This document shows, piece by piece, positions 22,102 to 32,562 of a DNA stretch of 64,000 nucleotides; within the stretch, counting starts at the first letter, position 1; each line of letters begins with the position of its first letter. The stretch lies in the NCBI GenBank assembly GCA_002150815.3, contig NDFF03000116.1, positions 62,001-126,000 of the forward strand, read 5' to 3'. The notes beneath the pieces are model-generated. The model was given only the letters and a program-made list of their open reading frames with translations, did not search any database and was not told the origin of the DNA. Position numbers and translations under genes: made by a program. Source of the stretch: Grammothele lineata. Taxonomy: Eukaryota > Basidiomycota > Agaricomycetes > Polyporales > Polyporaceae.

Positions 22102-24121
22102 TCAGACTACAGCATAGATCTCTTCAAGCTCCTTAGACAGTTTCGCCTCAGTCATCGGTCGTCTAACATTTCCTTTTTGCTGCAAGATGTCCCCATGAAT
22201 ACAACGAGCAAACGTACACGCACAACGAGATGCCTACCTGAGTCCGGATAAACGTCCCCTGCTCGACCACGAGCACCTTCTTCGGATCCTCGATCCGTTC
22301 ATGGGGGAACAGCCTCCCGCTTGTCGGCGCGAGCCGCTCCACCACGGTTTGCGCGAGGCGTAGCTTGCTCGATTCGTCCAGGCCGGCCGCCTTGGCTTCG
22401 ACTGCGAGGCATGCAAACGACCGTCCGATGCCAAGGACGACGGCGTCGTGCACGACATCCGCGCACGACTTACGCACCATATCCTCGATGCTCCTGCGAA
22501 CCCCCGTTAGACGACTCGTCGCCCGCAGTGAATAATCATCGGAGTAGACGCACTTCGTATCCACAAACCCATCCACAGTCTTGATCCAGTCCCCCGCACG
22601 CCCGCGATACACATACCCATCCTCGTCGACCTTCTCAAAAATGTCGTTCGTGTGATAGTACCCGTCCGGCCCGCAAAACGCGGACGGAGGACAATCGTCC
22701 GCGTCCGCCGGGACCACGACCTCGAAGAGGTTCTCCGAGGCTCCGTCGGTGTCCTCCGAGTCGTCGCGCGCCGTGTATGGCAGGAACGCGGGGTTGGCGG
22801 CCTTGATGGGCCGTAAGAGCCGCGAGGCTGCGTCTGAGCCTAGGCGGGTACGGAGGAGGGGACCTGGTGGGAGAGGCAGGTACGATGTTAGTGAGTGTCT
22901 GATGGCCCTGCAGCGCACAGTGAGAGGCCTCACCGGTCTCGGACGTCGAGTATGAAGTCTACGTGATACCGTATCAGTATCATGAGCGCAGAGCGCGCGG
23001 TGGACCGCCGAGGGTGATACGAACGGAGATGTTAATGCCCTTTTCCAGCGCCCATTGCTCGTGTTCCTTGTTGAGGGCGACACCTGTGTGCGAGATCCAT
23101 TGAAGACTCTGAAGCGCCTCCAGCACAGCCGCATCGGTCTGCGCCGCGCGGATGAGGTCGGACAAGAAGGTCGCGAACAGGGTAAGTATGGTCATCTTGC
23201 ACACGCGTGTGAGCCCGAGGAACTCGGACACGGACAGCGCGACGCCGGACGTCTGGACCATGCATCCGCCTACGCTGAGTGTACCCAGGAAGACTGTCAA
23301 GAGGCGGTAAGTACGGCACATTGGCAAGGGCACAGCAGACATACCATGGAAAGACGCGATGTGGGCCACACTTCCAATCGTGTTGACCGTCGTTTGTCTC
23401 GCTGGGTCCTGCGAGACCATCGCGCCAGAGTACAGTTTCCCTTTGATGACTGCTTGCACCATCTTGTGCTTGTTTGGTATGATCTTTGGCATGCCGCCCG
23501 TCGTCCCCGACGAGTGGAACATGACAGCGACGTCGTCGCGTTCCACTGCCGGCAAGTCCTCTGTCCGAAGCGTCAGCGTATCTTCCCCCGCTTCTGCAAT
23601 GGTCGCAGTGATCTCGTCCTCGTTGAGTGGCGCGAAGTGTGGCACAGTGATCTCTTCTTGCGACTCGGCGGCAAGCGCGAGGTGCGCAGGGTCAAGGATG
23701 AGCGCCTTTCCGCCACTTTTGGCCAGGAGCTCGAAGATGACGGACACGTTCTTGAAGTCGCCGCTGCCGAACAGCTGGGGCGCGTATCCGAGGGACGAGA
23801 GGGCGAGGGTGTTTACCAAGTCACTGAACTTGCGTCCAGTGAGCCTGAGGAATCGACAAGACATGAGCAAATGTAGCGCCAACAGATTCAGGACGGTACA
23901 GCTTCTCACCAGCACCCCACAACGTCGAGGGGCTTCAAGCCGAGAGGCGCTAGCGTGCGCTGCCAGTGCGCTCGGGTGGCAGCGATGCGCTGCTCGACTT
24001 GGCGGTAGGTGAAGATGCCCCATTCATCATCACGCCCAAGATATGGGCGGAATGCAGGCGCGTCGGCGTACCGGCGGAAGGTCGGGATAACGAGACTGAG
24101 AAAGTGGTTTTCTCGAGACAT
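22102..24121 (-). CDS. stand-alone adenylate-forming (AMP-binding) enzyme
   Basis: Starts MSRENHFLSLVIPTF. The ATP-binding P-loop-like core reads MFHSSGTTGGMPKIIP. WISHTGVALNKEH, then GYYHTNDIFEKV (the usual TGDL-type motif) and YRGRAGDWIKTVDGF follow. The catalytic C-terminal lysine motif is completed across the last intron as FIRTQ joined to KGNVRRPM. The protein ends IYAVV before TGA at 22104. It activates a carboxylic acid as an acyl-AMP. The arrangement most resembles the A domain of fungal NRPS-like aryl or aminoadipate reductases. No carrier-protein, reductase or thioesterase domain follows, so the product would be an A domain alone of about 600 residues. The substrate cannot be told. 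The neighbours do not form a cluster. Confidence 0.85.
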
Positions 24122-24597
24122 GGTTGCCGGGGGAAAGCACCTCGTAGAGGAGGGCTTGGTCGGGCGGTAGATATGCGGACTGTGGAGAGAACGTTGATCG
24201 GGCGGCCCGCTGATCGTGATAGAAGCTGACAGAAATCAGGCCCTGGGCGCTGGGCGCGCACGACAAGCATGGATTCACCATAACGTGATCCTGCGGAAGA
24301 CGTTAGCCTGGACGAGCTCGACGCTGACATAGTCGCGAGCACGATATCCATGTCAATGGCTTATCTGTAGTTGACTGACGTATAATTAGGTGGTATTGTG
24401 AGAACGCGGGGACTCGATATCCCAGAAATAGACATTCACGAATGGACGTACATATGCCGTAGCACGCATACTATGATAATGTGAACCAGTACAGCTCGAA
24501 GCAAGCAAACACCTTCTCACGGCACTAGGTCCAGCGTAACGCCCTACAGAAGCAGCATCAGCCAGTGCGACACGAATACATGACAGAGCGCACCGAA
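24122..24597. promoter_or_regulatory. intergenic region upstream of the adenylation enzyme
   Basis: 476 bp between the minus-strand BTB stop codon and the start of the minus-strand adenylation enzyme. No gene seen. It should hold the promoter of the latter. Confidence 0.4.
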
Positions 24598-25749
24598 TCA
24601 TTCTTCGCTTGAATCGACACTTGGAGCCTGACTTGAATCATTACTCGAGTCCTCGTTTGAACTCTTCCATGGATCCCCGAAACTAAATATCTTTGAAAGG
24701 GATAGGGCGAAGAGATGACGAGCTGCACGATGGCGCTGCTGTATCATCTCAGAACATTTCGGGCAAAGGCCATAGCCCCATCGCATGTGCCTCTCGATCC
24801 CATCTTCCCCCGGGTAAAAACAATCCGACGTTGTATACCAGGAGTGCAGATGGTTCTCATTGAATGCTTGCAATTTGGCAAAGCAACCGTCAGGCATCTC
24901 ACAAACCATCGCGTCACGATCAATGCGGAAGGTGTTGTCTATTACCCGTCGTATGGCGTCCCAAAATAATGGTGATCCGCGTAGATAGCATTTGAAGTCT
25001 TCGGGGGAGAGGTGGATAACAGAGCCGTCCTCGCGCTGCCATCCGTCGGTGATGCGGTCGCCGGCGCTCACACAGGCGTAAAATGCTATCGGAAGTAGCG
25101 TAGATTGGTTTGTCAGCCGGGCGAGATGCGCGAGCTCCACGCCGTATAGCGGGTCCCAACCGGGAGGAGTATGACCAAGCTCAACGAACTGGCTCGGAAA
25201 GTGGAGGCGTAGAGCAAGCAGTGCCTGACGTTGTAGGCTGTCCATAAGATACTTGTGGGCAAGACGAATCACTGCGGATAATTGGACTAGTGTATAATCT
25301 TGGGTTTTGACTTCTTTGCAGAAGCTAGCAAAGTAATAGGTTATTGAGCGGGCGTGATGGCACAGCAGCACTATATACTGTACTCACTGAAGATCGGTCG
25401 TGGGAATGATTGCGCGGAGTAGATGTCGCACATCTTCTGGCGAGTCTGCAAGGTCGACCACCGGGCATTCATGGAAGGATCGGCTGGCTTCGGGGGTAGC
25501 GGTTGAAAACATATCGAAGAAAACGGGAGAGTGGGCGGCGAGTAACCCTCTATAGACCTTGAAGCCTACACCGCGAGCAATCAAAACGACGTTGCCGTTC
25601 TCAAGCCATAATTCTGCATCGCAGGTAAGGTTTTCTAAGTCGTGTATTTGCTGGGACTCCAACTGGGACTGGGACTGAGACTGGTAATTATCTGACGTGT
25701 CGAAATCCTCCGGTCGGGCTCGCTTGCTGGGATGCGAAGTCTGAGGCAT
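24598..25749 (-). CDS. BTB/POZ domain protein
   Basis: Two exons. Exon 1 starts MPQTSHPSKRARPEDF and carries the BTB fold start: LTCDAELWLENGNVVL, then VYRGLLAAHSPVFFDMF and VVDLADSPEDVRHLLRAI. A GTGAGT intron at about 25390-25332 joins to FCKEVKTQDY and LAHKYLMDSLQRQAL, the helical end of the domain. The C-terminal half has a Cys-x2-Cys pair (YGLCPKCSEMI) and an acidic Ser-rich tail ending SVDSSEE. Single BTB proteins of this shape are strongly expanded in Agaricomycetes. Partners and function are unknown, though Cullin-3 adaptor activity is possible. Confidence 0.88.
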
Positions 25750-26558
25750 TGAGGTTCGATAGCAAGAGGACGAGGTGTGATGGTAGTAAGGTTCTCAATT
25801 GAAGGAAGATAGAGCTGGGACGAGGACAAACTGACAAACGTAGAAGGGTATGCCAACTCAACCGTGGGAGCAAAGAGTTGAATCCACGCGGCTGGCCCAG
25901 CCGGAGCCAGCCGGAGCGACGCGAATCCTGTACATCACGTGCTTGGGTTGAACCGCGCGCCGAATTCTCATCCGCTGCCAGGGTCTCATCCGATCTCTCA
26001 CTGGCCCGGGCATGGAGCAGATCGCGATGATCCTGGATGACACTCTCTAGCCATGAATTTAAGGTCTGCCCAGATGGTACATTTCCACTCTTCCACCTAT
26101 TGCCAGGGCTGCCCCCCTCAGGCTGCTACTAGCGCATGGCTTGCTCTTAGCAAGAACACCCGTCTAGGGCGTTACTGCGGCCATTCAAGCCTTCAAGTCG
26201 CTAGTGCCTAGCGTTTCATGCCTGGATATTAGTGGTCAGCCCGTAGGCACCCGGGACGCTCACACAACCTAATTCTACCTAGTTTCGCCAGCCGAACGGC
26301 GCACCAAGACTCCTTCAAAGCCACCGGTGCCGCTAAGCCCCATCGATTCCATCGGACGAATGCCACGAGAAGCCAGGAGTGTGTCCAACTTTATTCTGCT
26401 CCATCTTACGTGACTGAGCCGTACCGGTTAGGACCGTCTCAAGCGTGCAGGCGTCTGCATGCGAGCTGACACCGCGCGCTATATAAGATTCGCCTAGGAC
26501 GCCGCAAGATAGCAGGCCTCCTCTCCTTCCGCCTCCTCACCTTCTCCCGCGGCCCGCA
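25750..26558. promoter_or_regulatory. divergent intergenic region, BTB gene / MFS permease 1
   Basis: 809 bp between divergent start codons. Apart from the TATA box near 26480 no feature was recognised. Confidence 0.45.
26480..26487 (+). promoter_or_regulatory. TATA box of MFS permease 1
   Basis: TATATAAG lies 72 bp before the ATG of the permease, a plausible core promoter position. Confidence 0.6.
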
Positions 26559-28741
26559 ATGTCAGGTTTGGTAGCAGCCTCGTTTCACAACCAGGTCGGC
26601 ACCCCCGACGCCAAATCTGTGGATGAGAAATCCTCCGTAGAGCTCGGACGAACTCCGACATCAGACAGTGCACCTCCTTCGGCGGCAACATGGGCCAAAA
26701 TTGACTTCGTTGTGGTTCCAACGATTACGTTGATGTATCTGTTGTCATCACTGGTAAGCCTTCAATGTTCTCTGTCCTGGATGAATGCAGGCTGATATTG
26801 TGTTTTCTTTGGCTTCCTTGTGTAGGATCGGACGAATATCGGAAACGCGCGCCTCGCCGGACTCCAACAAGATCTACACATGTCGAATGTTCAGGTATGT
26901 AATTAGCCATGTTGCATACACACGAAGTCCTCAAGGCCCGCTCGCAGTATAGCACTGCGCTCACGATCCCGCTTATGTACGTATCCATTCCGAAAACATG
27001 CCCGACACCGATAGCTGGCTGAATTGGATCAGCCCTTACGTTTTAGTTGAGATACCAACGAATAACCTCATGATGGTGTGTGGCCTTCTGTCTCCGTAGC
27101 TTCCACAGAATGATTCAATGGTGCGGAGTAGCATATCGGACCGCGCATCCTCCTTCCTACTATGGTAGTGTTATGGGGTACCGCATGTACCTTGCAAGGT
27201 TAGTGTTCCCGAGCGAGGCCGCGCTCACAGAACATTGACTCCGTGGTATCAAGGCGTTGTGACCAGCTACTCAGGCCTACTTGCGTGCCGTTTCTTCATC
27301 GGACTGTGCGAAGGTATGTTCCAGCTGTCTAAGGGGATCGAAGTTGATTAAGCGTCTAATTATGCATCTGCGAAGGCGGTTTGCTTCCTGGGTTCTTCTT
27401 CTATCTGTCAGGATTCTACCCTCGGCGCATGCTCCAGCTACGGTACGTCCATTGGCTCTCACGGGGACATCTCAGTTCTCACGTATTAATCGCACGTCGT
27501 ATGGGCAGCACTTCCATTGCCTTCTCAGCAGCAGGTTTCGCGTCCGCATTCTCCGGCCTCCTCGCTGCGGCCATCATTCACATGGACGGTGTTGGTGGCA
27601 GGCCTGGTTGGGCGTGGGTGTTCATTCTTGTAAGTCCAAGCGACCGCTCTCGCTCGGCGGGACTGATTGTTCACATTTGCACAGGAGGGACTCTTCACTG
27701 TTGTATTCGGGATCATCTCGTTCTTCCTCCTGCCGAATGCGCCATCAGCTATGCGTGCATTGGACGAAGACGAGAAGGCGCTGGTCTCTCGCTCGCTGAA
27801 GAGCGATGGCGTCGTACAATTTGGTGAACAAGATCCTCGAAGGTGGACAGATTTCTGGCGGACCTTTATTCAACCGCATGTCCTCCTATTGGCTACGGCA
27901 GGGTTCTTCAGTGGTGCGCACCTTCCACACCGTTTCGTCCGCAGACACTGACACGGCGTAGGTGCCACGTTGTTTTCTCTTGCATTGTGAGTGGGATCGA
28001 CACTACACATACTGCAGCCGTCTGACAGCGATCAGCTACTTGCCAACTATCGTCGCCGGCCTAGGGTTTTCAGGAACAAGGGCTCAGCTGATGTCCGTTC
28101 CGCCATTCGCTGTCAGCGCCACTCGTAAGTGGTCTTACCTCATCCCGCTGAGAAGCCCTCCTCACCAAACGCTCAGTGTCCGTCACCACGGCTGTACTCG
28201 CCGACCGCTTTGCGCAGAGGGGTTTGACCATGATCGTGTTCGCGCTCATCTCCACGGCTGGGTTCGCAGTTTTCCTCAGTACGTATACCCGCACCTCATC
28301 ATTGCGTCCTCCATTGAACCCAATCGCCCCGCAGCCTCATTCTCCAACCATGTCCGGTACGGCTCCCTCTTCCTCGCCGTGACAGGCACATACTGCATCG
28401 GACCTCCCCTGGGCACCTGGATCGCAAACAACACCGCGCCGCGCGTCCGGCGCGCGACCGGCCTCGCGCTCTTCTCCATGTTCGCCAACACCGGCGCGAT
28501 CCTCTCCACCTGGCTCTACGGCCCGATCTCGCCCGGGCCGCGCTACACCGCCGCGACGATCATCCTGCTCGCGATGCAGGTCGGGATCGTCGTCTGCGCG
28601 GCCGCCACGCGCCTCTACCTCGCGCGCGAGAACCGGCGCAAAGCCGCGCTCCGCGCGGACACGGGGCTCGAGGGCCCTGCCGCGGGGGAGCCCGCGGGCG
28701 ACGTGTCAAACGACAGCATTTGGTTCCGGTATGTGCTGTGA
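26559..28741 (+). CDS. MFS permease 1, DAL5/allantoate (ACS) family
   Basis: Many short exons. The N-terminal segment AATWAKIDFVVVPTITLMYL is followed by DRTNIGNARLAGLQQDLHMS, the hallmark of anion:cation-symporter-type permeases. Next come LVEIPTNNLMM, GLLACRFFIGLCEG, LPGFFFYLSGFYPRRMLQLR and GGRPGWAWVFIL. The C-terminal half has TSYLPTIVA-like, GSLFLAVTGTYC and WIANNTAPRVRRATG motifs. It ends DSIWFRYVL before TGA. About 12 membrane helices are expected at the plasma membrane. Substrates of this family include nicotinate, pantothenate, allantoate and peptides, and cannot be chosen from sequence. Two further members lie at 56-61 kb. Confidence 0.9.
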
Positions 28742-29363
28742 TGGGTTTTGCGCTGTCGATCGGGCGGGCGTGATAGCCTCGGAGATGCTTGGTCTCGGAT
28801 GGTCCTCAGACCCTGGTTTCTGCCGCGATGATATGTGGTTTTTGGGAGAGAGGCGTGTTCGGACGCTGCCGCCAGTTCGGCAGGCTGATCGTCTCGTGGA
28901 TCAAACAACACAGGCTATGTAAACTATGTTTTCACTAGTGTACACCTCTTCAGCTACCCTCTTAAGTACAAGGTCGATCGCCGTCTCCACGTCCACAAAT
29001 AGTCGTATTGAGGGTGCGTTCGCGGCAAGGTCCTGCAAAGTGCACCCGGATCGCCGCGCGGGACCGTGGTAGGGAAGGGATGGGTGGCCGGTAGCGGGCT
29101 GGGCAGCGCTATGACGACAAAGCATGGCCACCGCCTGGCCTGTGGCTTGAACGGAACATAAGACCGGAAGACGGTCTCGGCGCAGGCTGCGTGCCTGGGA
29201 ACGACGTCAGATGTGCGCATACAGGTGACGAGCCACACTCCCACGAGCGCAGTCCGGGGTCGGCTTCCCTTCCGTGCTGCAACGCACGACAGAACCATCA
29301 TGAATTGGCACGACGTACTTCGAAACTCGAAACGGTGCAAGCCCTCGGGCGCCGGGCGCCGCC
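28742..29363. other. intergenic region between MFS permease 1 and Fic/Doc gene 1
   Basis: 622 bp between convergent genes. A minus-strand frame with an ATG at about 29125 runs to 28919 (73 codons, ending VAEEVYTSENIVY...). It has plausible coding composition but no recognised domain, and could be a small gene or a relic downstream of the Fic/Doc gene. Confidence 0.3.
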
Positions 29364-29929
29364 GCTACTGTTGCCGCGAGGCAGAGTGTCTCTCGGTGAG
29401 GTCGGCGATGATCCTAGCCAGCTCTTCCACGTCCATCTTGCCAGACGCCGTGCCTATGTACGCGTCCGCGATCCAAGTCCCGGGAACGTCCGGCTCTCCC
29501 GCAGGTGGAAGAGCCAAGCCCGGAAGCCCCTGAGCGCGGAGATACTGGTGGGACAGGACGAACGCTTTGAGTGACAGTCAGAACGTAAGCGTGCAGGGTC
29601 TGTAGAAGACCGTGACGTACCAGTACGTTTGTTGCCGTCCATGAACGGATGTCCTGCGGCGAGAACCCGGTGTAAGTGTCATAAATTTTGAGATGAAGAC
29701 GCGCATGGACCGGCGTACCATTGATCAATCCATAGGCGAGGGTCGCGGCTAGGTATATGCTGCCTCTTTCGGGAGCGTACATGGCGACATGCATGGGGCG
29801 CGCCAGAGCGGAATGCAGCTCGTTGGGTTTGACAACAACAGACTGGGCGGGATGGACAAGCTGGGCATTAATGCGTAATGCGTATTCTGGAGTGAATAGG
29901 CGGATAAGTGATGTAATCGGAAGGGTCAT
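29364..29929 (-). CDS. Fic/Doc-family domain protein, copy 1 (intact motif)
   Basis: Three exons on the minus strand. Exon 1 starts MTLPITSLIRLFTPEY and ends at AYGLING. After a GTACGC intron, a short second exon encodes HPFMDGNKRT, the Fic/Doc active-site motif with its catalytic His. A third exon follows (LSHQYLRAQGL, then WIADAYIGTASG) and ends in TAG at 29366. At about 165 residues it is close to the length of bacterial Doc (death-on-curing) proteins. In bacteria Doc phosphorylates elongation factor Tu, while most Fic proteins transfer AMP. In fungi the role is unknown. No antitoxin of the Phd type was recognised. The closest gene upstream is the small gene at 30341-30732, on the same strand. 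Confidence 0.85.
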
Positions 29930-30340
29930 CCTCGCCGTTGAGACTCAGGCTGTGGGGCGTAGATTATTACTACTAGATTGGCCGAAGGACTATAGTCGGT
30001 ACGGCGTGATGGGAAATTCAAGCTCAGTAAAACATTCCTTAACTAGCGGGTTTAGGGAGCTAGCTCAAATTCGTACTCCGCTGATCTCGCCCTGCCTGTC
30101 CCAATATTGATTATGGACGTTGAATGTTCGCTACCCAGCGGCCTGTACTCTCCCTAGCATGTCACCGGCCCTAATTCACAGCCACCAGGGAGAAGTTCGA
30201 GGTGTGCTTCCATGTTGAAGAACTGGACGAAACACCAAATCACCACATGCCAAAATTCATGAGTAAACCTAGATGATATGAAAGATTAAGACCGGCACCT
30301 TTCGTGAAATTCTCCGGGGGGTGTAAATACTAACCGGCTA
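29930..30340. other. gap between Fic/Doc copy 1 and small gene A
   Basis: 411 bp with no supportable exon. It is A/T-richer than the surroundings. It should contain the promoter of Fic/Doc copy 1 and the 3' end of small gene A. Confidence 0.45.
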
Positions 30341-30709
30341 CTAACGGTCTTTCAGGTGCTGAAGCAATGCCTGTACCCGAGGATTGCGGCTGCTCTCTAA
30401 CGTCCCGCGCGCAAGAAGATCTCAAAAGCGATAGCTATTATTGGAATGGAGTAATCTATGAGTCCCGGACTACGCACCGCTGTCTGTCCCCGCGCGTGTG
30501 ATTGCAAAATAGTGCGGGGCCCAGCCACTCAGAGTGAGTGGAGTACCCTTGTCGCTAGGATGGTCGGGCTTCCAGCCTAGGGCCTCAGCAAGAGGCTGTT
30601 CCACGTAGAGCGTATCGTTGTCAAGTACGACTTTGAATTCACGGCGGCAAGAGACAGGTTGCGAAGTGGACACATGACGGGAAGCAGCTATCAGCGTGCG
30701 CGACGCCAA
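30341..30709 (-). CDS. small protein of unknown family, copy A (start unclear)
   Basis: Two exons. The first contains REFKVVLDNDTLYVEQPLAE and ALGWKPDHPSD, ending TDS. A GTGCGT intron leads to LLARGTLESS and ends LLQHLKDR with TAG at 30343. It is clearly homologous to copy B at 32156-32562, including the intron position and the LKDR end. No ATG opens this frame: it begins at a TTG (30709), while the ATG-ATG pair at about 30735-30732 lies one base out of frame. Either a first intron was missed or a one-base indel has damaged the start. I do not recognise the family. Confidence 0.6.
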
Positions 30710-31207
30710 CCTATGAACTGGGGGCCCATCATGGCGAGTAAAAACGAAGACTAAAGAGCCGAGTTGGCACGATCGAACTTGTAGCGGAGACGAATATCAT
30801 CGGCCGCCCGGACTGGCACGTGGCAAATCGGTTTTTGCGGCAGTGCTCTTAGGAGGCTCGCATGCGCAAGCGCCCAGTACTACTACTTGCAACCGCGATA
30901 TTTCATTCCGCCGGCGGTCGTCCCCAGTCGTCTCCATCATCATAGGAAATCTAGATGGTAGTTGTCAAATTATATGAGACTGGATATTATCCCAGCTGCG
31001 AGACGACCGATACCTGTGACCACTAATGCACTCTGTGCACGTCATTGTCAGCTGTAAGTCTGCCATCGTTTTTCCGGAAAATGCAGCGAATTAGAGGATC
31101 ATCATAACTTTAGGGGCATAAAGCTGAGTTTAAATCGCCACGAAGATTGGGTTTGTGAAAGCTTGACTACGTACACTGTAACCTTGTTCCCTATTTGCCG
31201 TCGTGCC
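30710..31207. promoter_or_regulatory. divergent region, small gene A / Fic/Doc copy 2
   Basis: About 475 bp between divergent genes. No gene seen. Confidence 0.4.
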
Positions 31208-31703
31208 ATGTCGGTGCATGCTGCACGCCTCGCTCGTCTTTTCACCCCTGAGTATGCTCGCCGGATCAATGCACAGCTTGTGCATCCCGGATACTCCGTG
31301 GTCGTGGATATGCGTGCACTCGAAGCCGCTCTAGCTCAACCACTCAATCTGTCGATCTCCGAGCCCCACAAACGCGCATCATCTCTCGCCGCGGCTCTCT
31401 CTTACTCAATCATCACCCGTATGTTCCACCTTCTCGCTCAAATATCGTGTGTCCTCAAACAAAATCGCCCTCAGGCAGGCCTTTCCTGGACGGAAATCAA
31501 CGAACCGGTACGTGACTCGCAGGTATGCCACCGCAAAAACGCTCTGCTGATAGTGTGTATCGCTAGCTTTTTTCCTCGCGAATGAGTACCTGCGTGCTCA
31601 AGGGATACCAGGCCTCGCGGACAATGGGGAAGTAGGTCTTGTTTACCAAGAAATGATCCGAATCACGGACAAACACTTGGATAACTTGTCGGCGTCGCAT
31701 TGA
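31208..31703 (+). CDS. Fic/Doc-family domain protein, copy 2 (degenerate motif)
   Basis: Paralogue of the gene at 29364-29929 on the opposite strand. It starts MSVHAARLARLFTPEY, and the following region closely matches copy 1. The same two introns are present. The short middle exon (about 31475-31510) encodes RPFLDGNQRT where copy 1 has HPFMDGNKRT, so the catalytic His is Arg and the Lys is Gln. The last exon (LANEYLRAQGIPGL, then an Asp/His-containing tail ending SASH) stops at TGA 31701. It is shorter and less conserved than in copy 1. The frame is otherwise open, so this may be a non-catalytic paralogue or a recent pseudogene. Confidence 0.75.
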
Positions 31704-32155
31704 GTTCAGGTTCGTTAACTTCAACTACGTAGCCATGGGTCATCCTGATTTCTGCTTACAGATGATTTGTATAACATATCCGAAACAGACGGTATTAAAG
31801 TCGAGTCATAGAGTGAACGAAGAGTCGAATGTATGTACGAAATTACGTCTAACTAGCAGGCAAAAGACTACCATCTACGTTTCACAGGGATAGAAGGGTT
31901 TGATGTTGATACAGTAAGCTATGTATTACAGACGAATCGCGCGGCTCTGGTCAAGGCATTAAGGCAGTCGCAGTTTCGAGTACTAAACGGGGCAGCGAAT
32001 ATGATAGCAGAATGCTGACGCCGGAAGAACTACACCTCTAACATGCGCGATGGCTGGGAACGGGGAAAGTTTTGAGAACCTATGAAAAGGAAAATCAGAC
32101 ATGGCGTCGTTTGTGCGATTCTTCTAAGGGAGCAATACTCACTATTGATCGTCCA
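31704..32155. other. convergent gap between Fic/Doc copy 2 and small gene B
   Basis: 452 bp, A/T-rich, no exon recognised. The bases just below 32156 resemble those below small gene A, so some 3' flank was copied with the small gene. Confidence 0.4.
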
Positions 32156-32562
32156 CTAACGATCTTTGAGGTATGCAAGTAGCTCTTGCATTCTAGGGTC
32201 GTTGCTTCCTTTGACGGTCTCGCACGCCAGAAGTTCTAGAGGATGACGGGTCAGCAGAGGCTCGGTGCTGCCAGTGGCGTGACTGGACCGAGGGACCGTT
32301 ACGTACCACTCTCGGAGCCCGTCTGCGCGATGGCGAAATAGTGGGGAGCCCAGCCATGAAGAGTAAGGGAGAGACCCTTCTCAGCGGGGATTTCAGGGTT
32401 CCAGCCGAGAGCCTCGGCGAGAGGTTGTTCGACATAGAGTGTCTCGTTGTCAAGAACGACTTTGAACTCTCGACGAGCTGGGGCTTGCGAAGAGGACATA
32501 AGGCGGCGGCACGGGAATGCTAGCGCGCGGGACGCTAGAAAGTGTCTTGAAATTGGTAGCAT
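32156..32562 (-). CDS. small mitochondrion-like targeted protein of unknown family, copy B
   Basis: Two exons. ATG at 32562 opens MLPISRHFLASRALAF, followed by PCRRLMSSSQ. This Arg/Ser/Ala-rich, acid-free leader looks like a mitochondrial presequence. The core reads REFKVVLDNETLYVEQPLAE, then ALGWNPEIPAEKG and GWAPHYFAI. A GTACGT intron follows, and the second exon gives LLACETVKGS and ends LLAYLKDR with TAG at 32158. About 115 residues. No family was recognised. It is convergent with Fic/Doc copy 2. The core is nearly identical in copy A, which suggests that the protein is under selection. Confidence 0.75.

Noticed and set aside
22102..25749. secondary-metabolite cluster around the adenylation enzyme
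   Set aside because: The neighbours are TUP1, a BTB protein and a permease. No tailoring enzymes or carrier domains are nearby.
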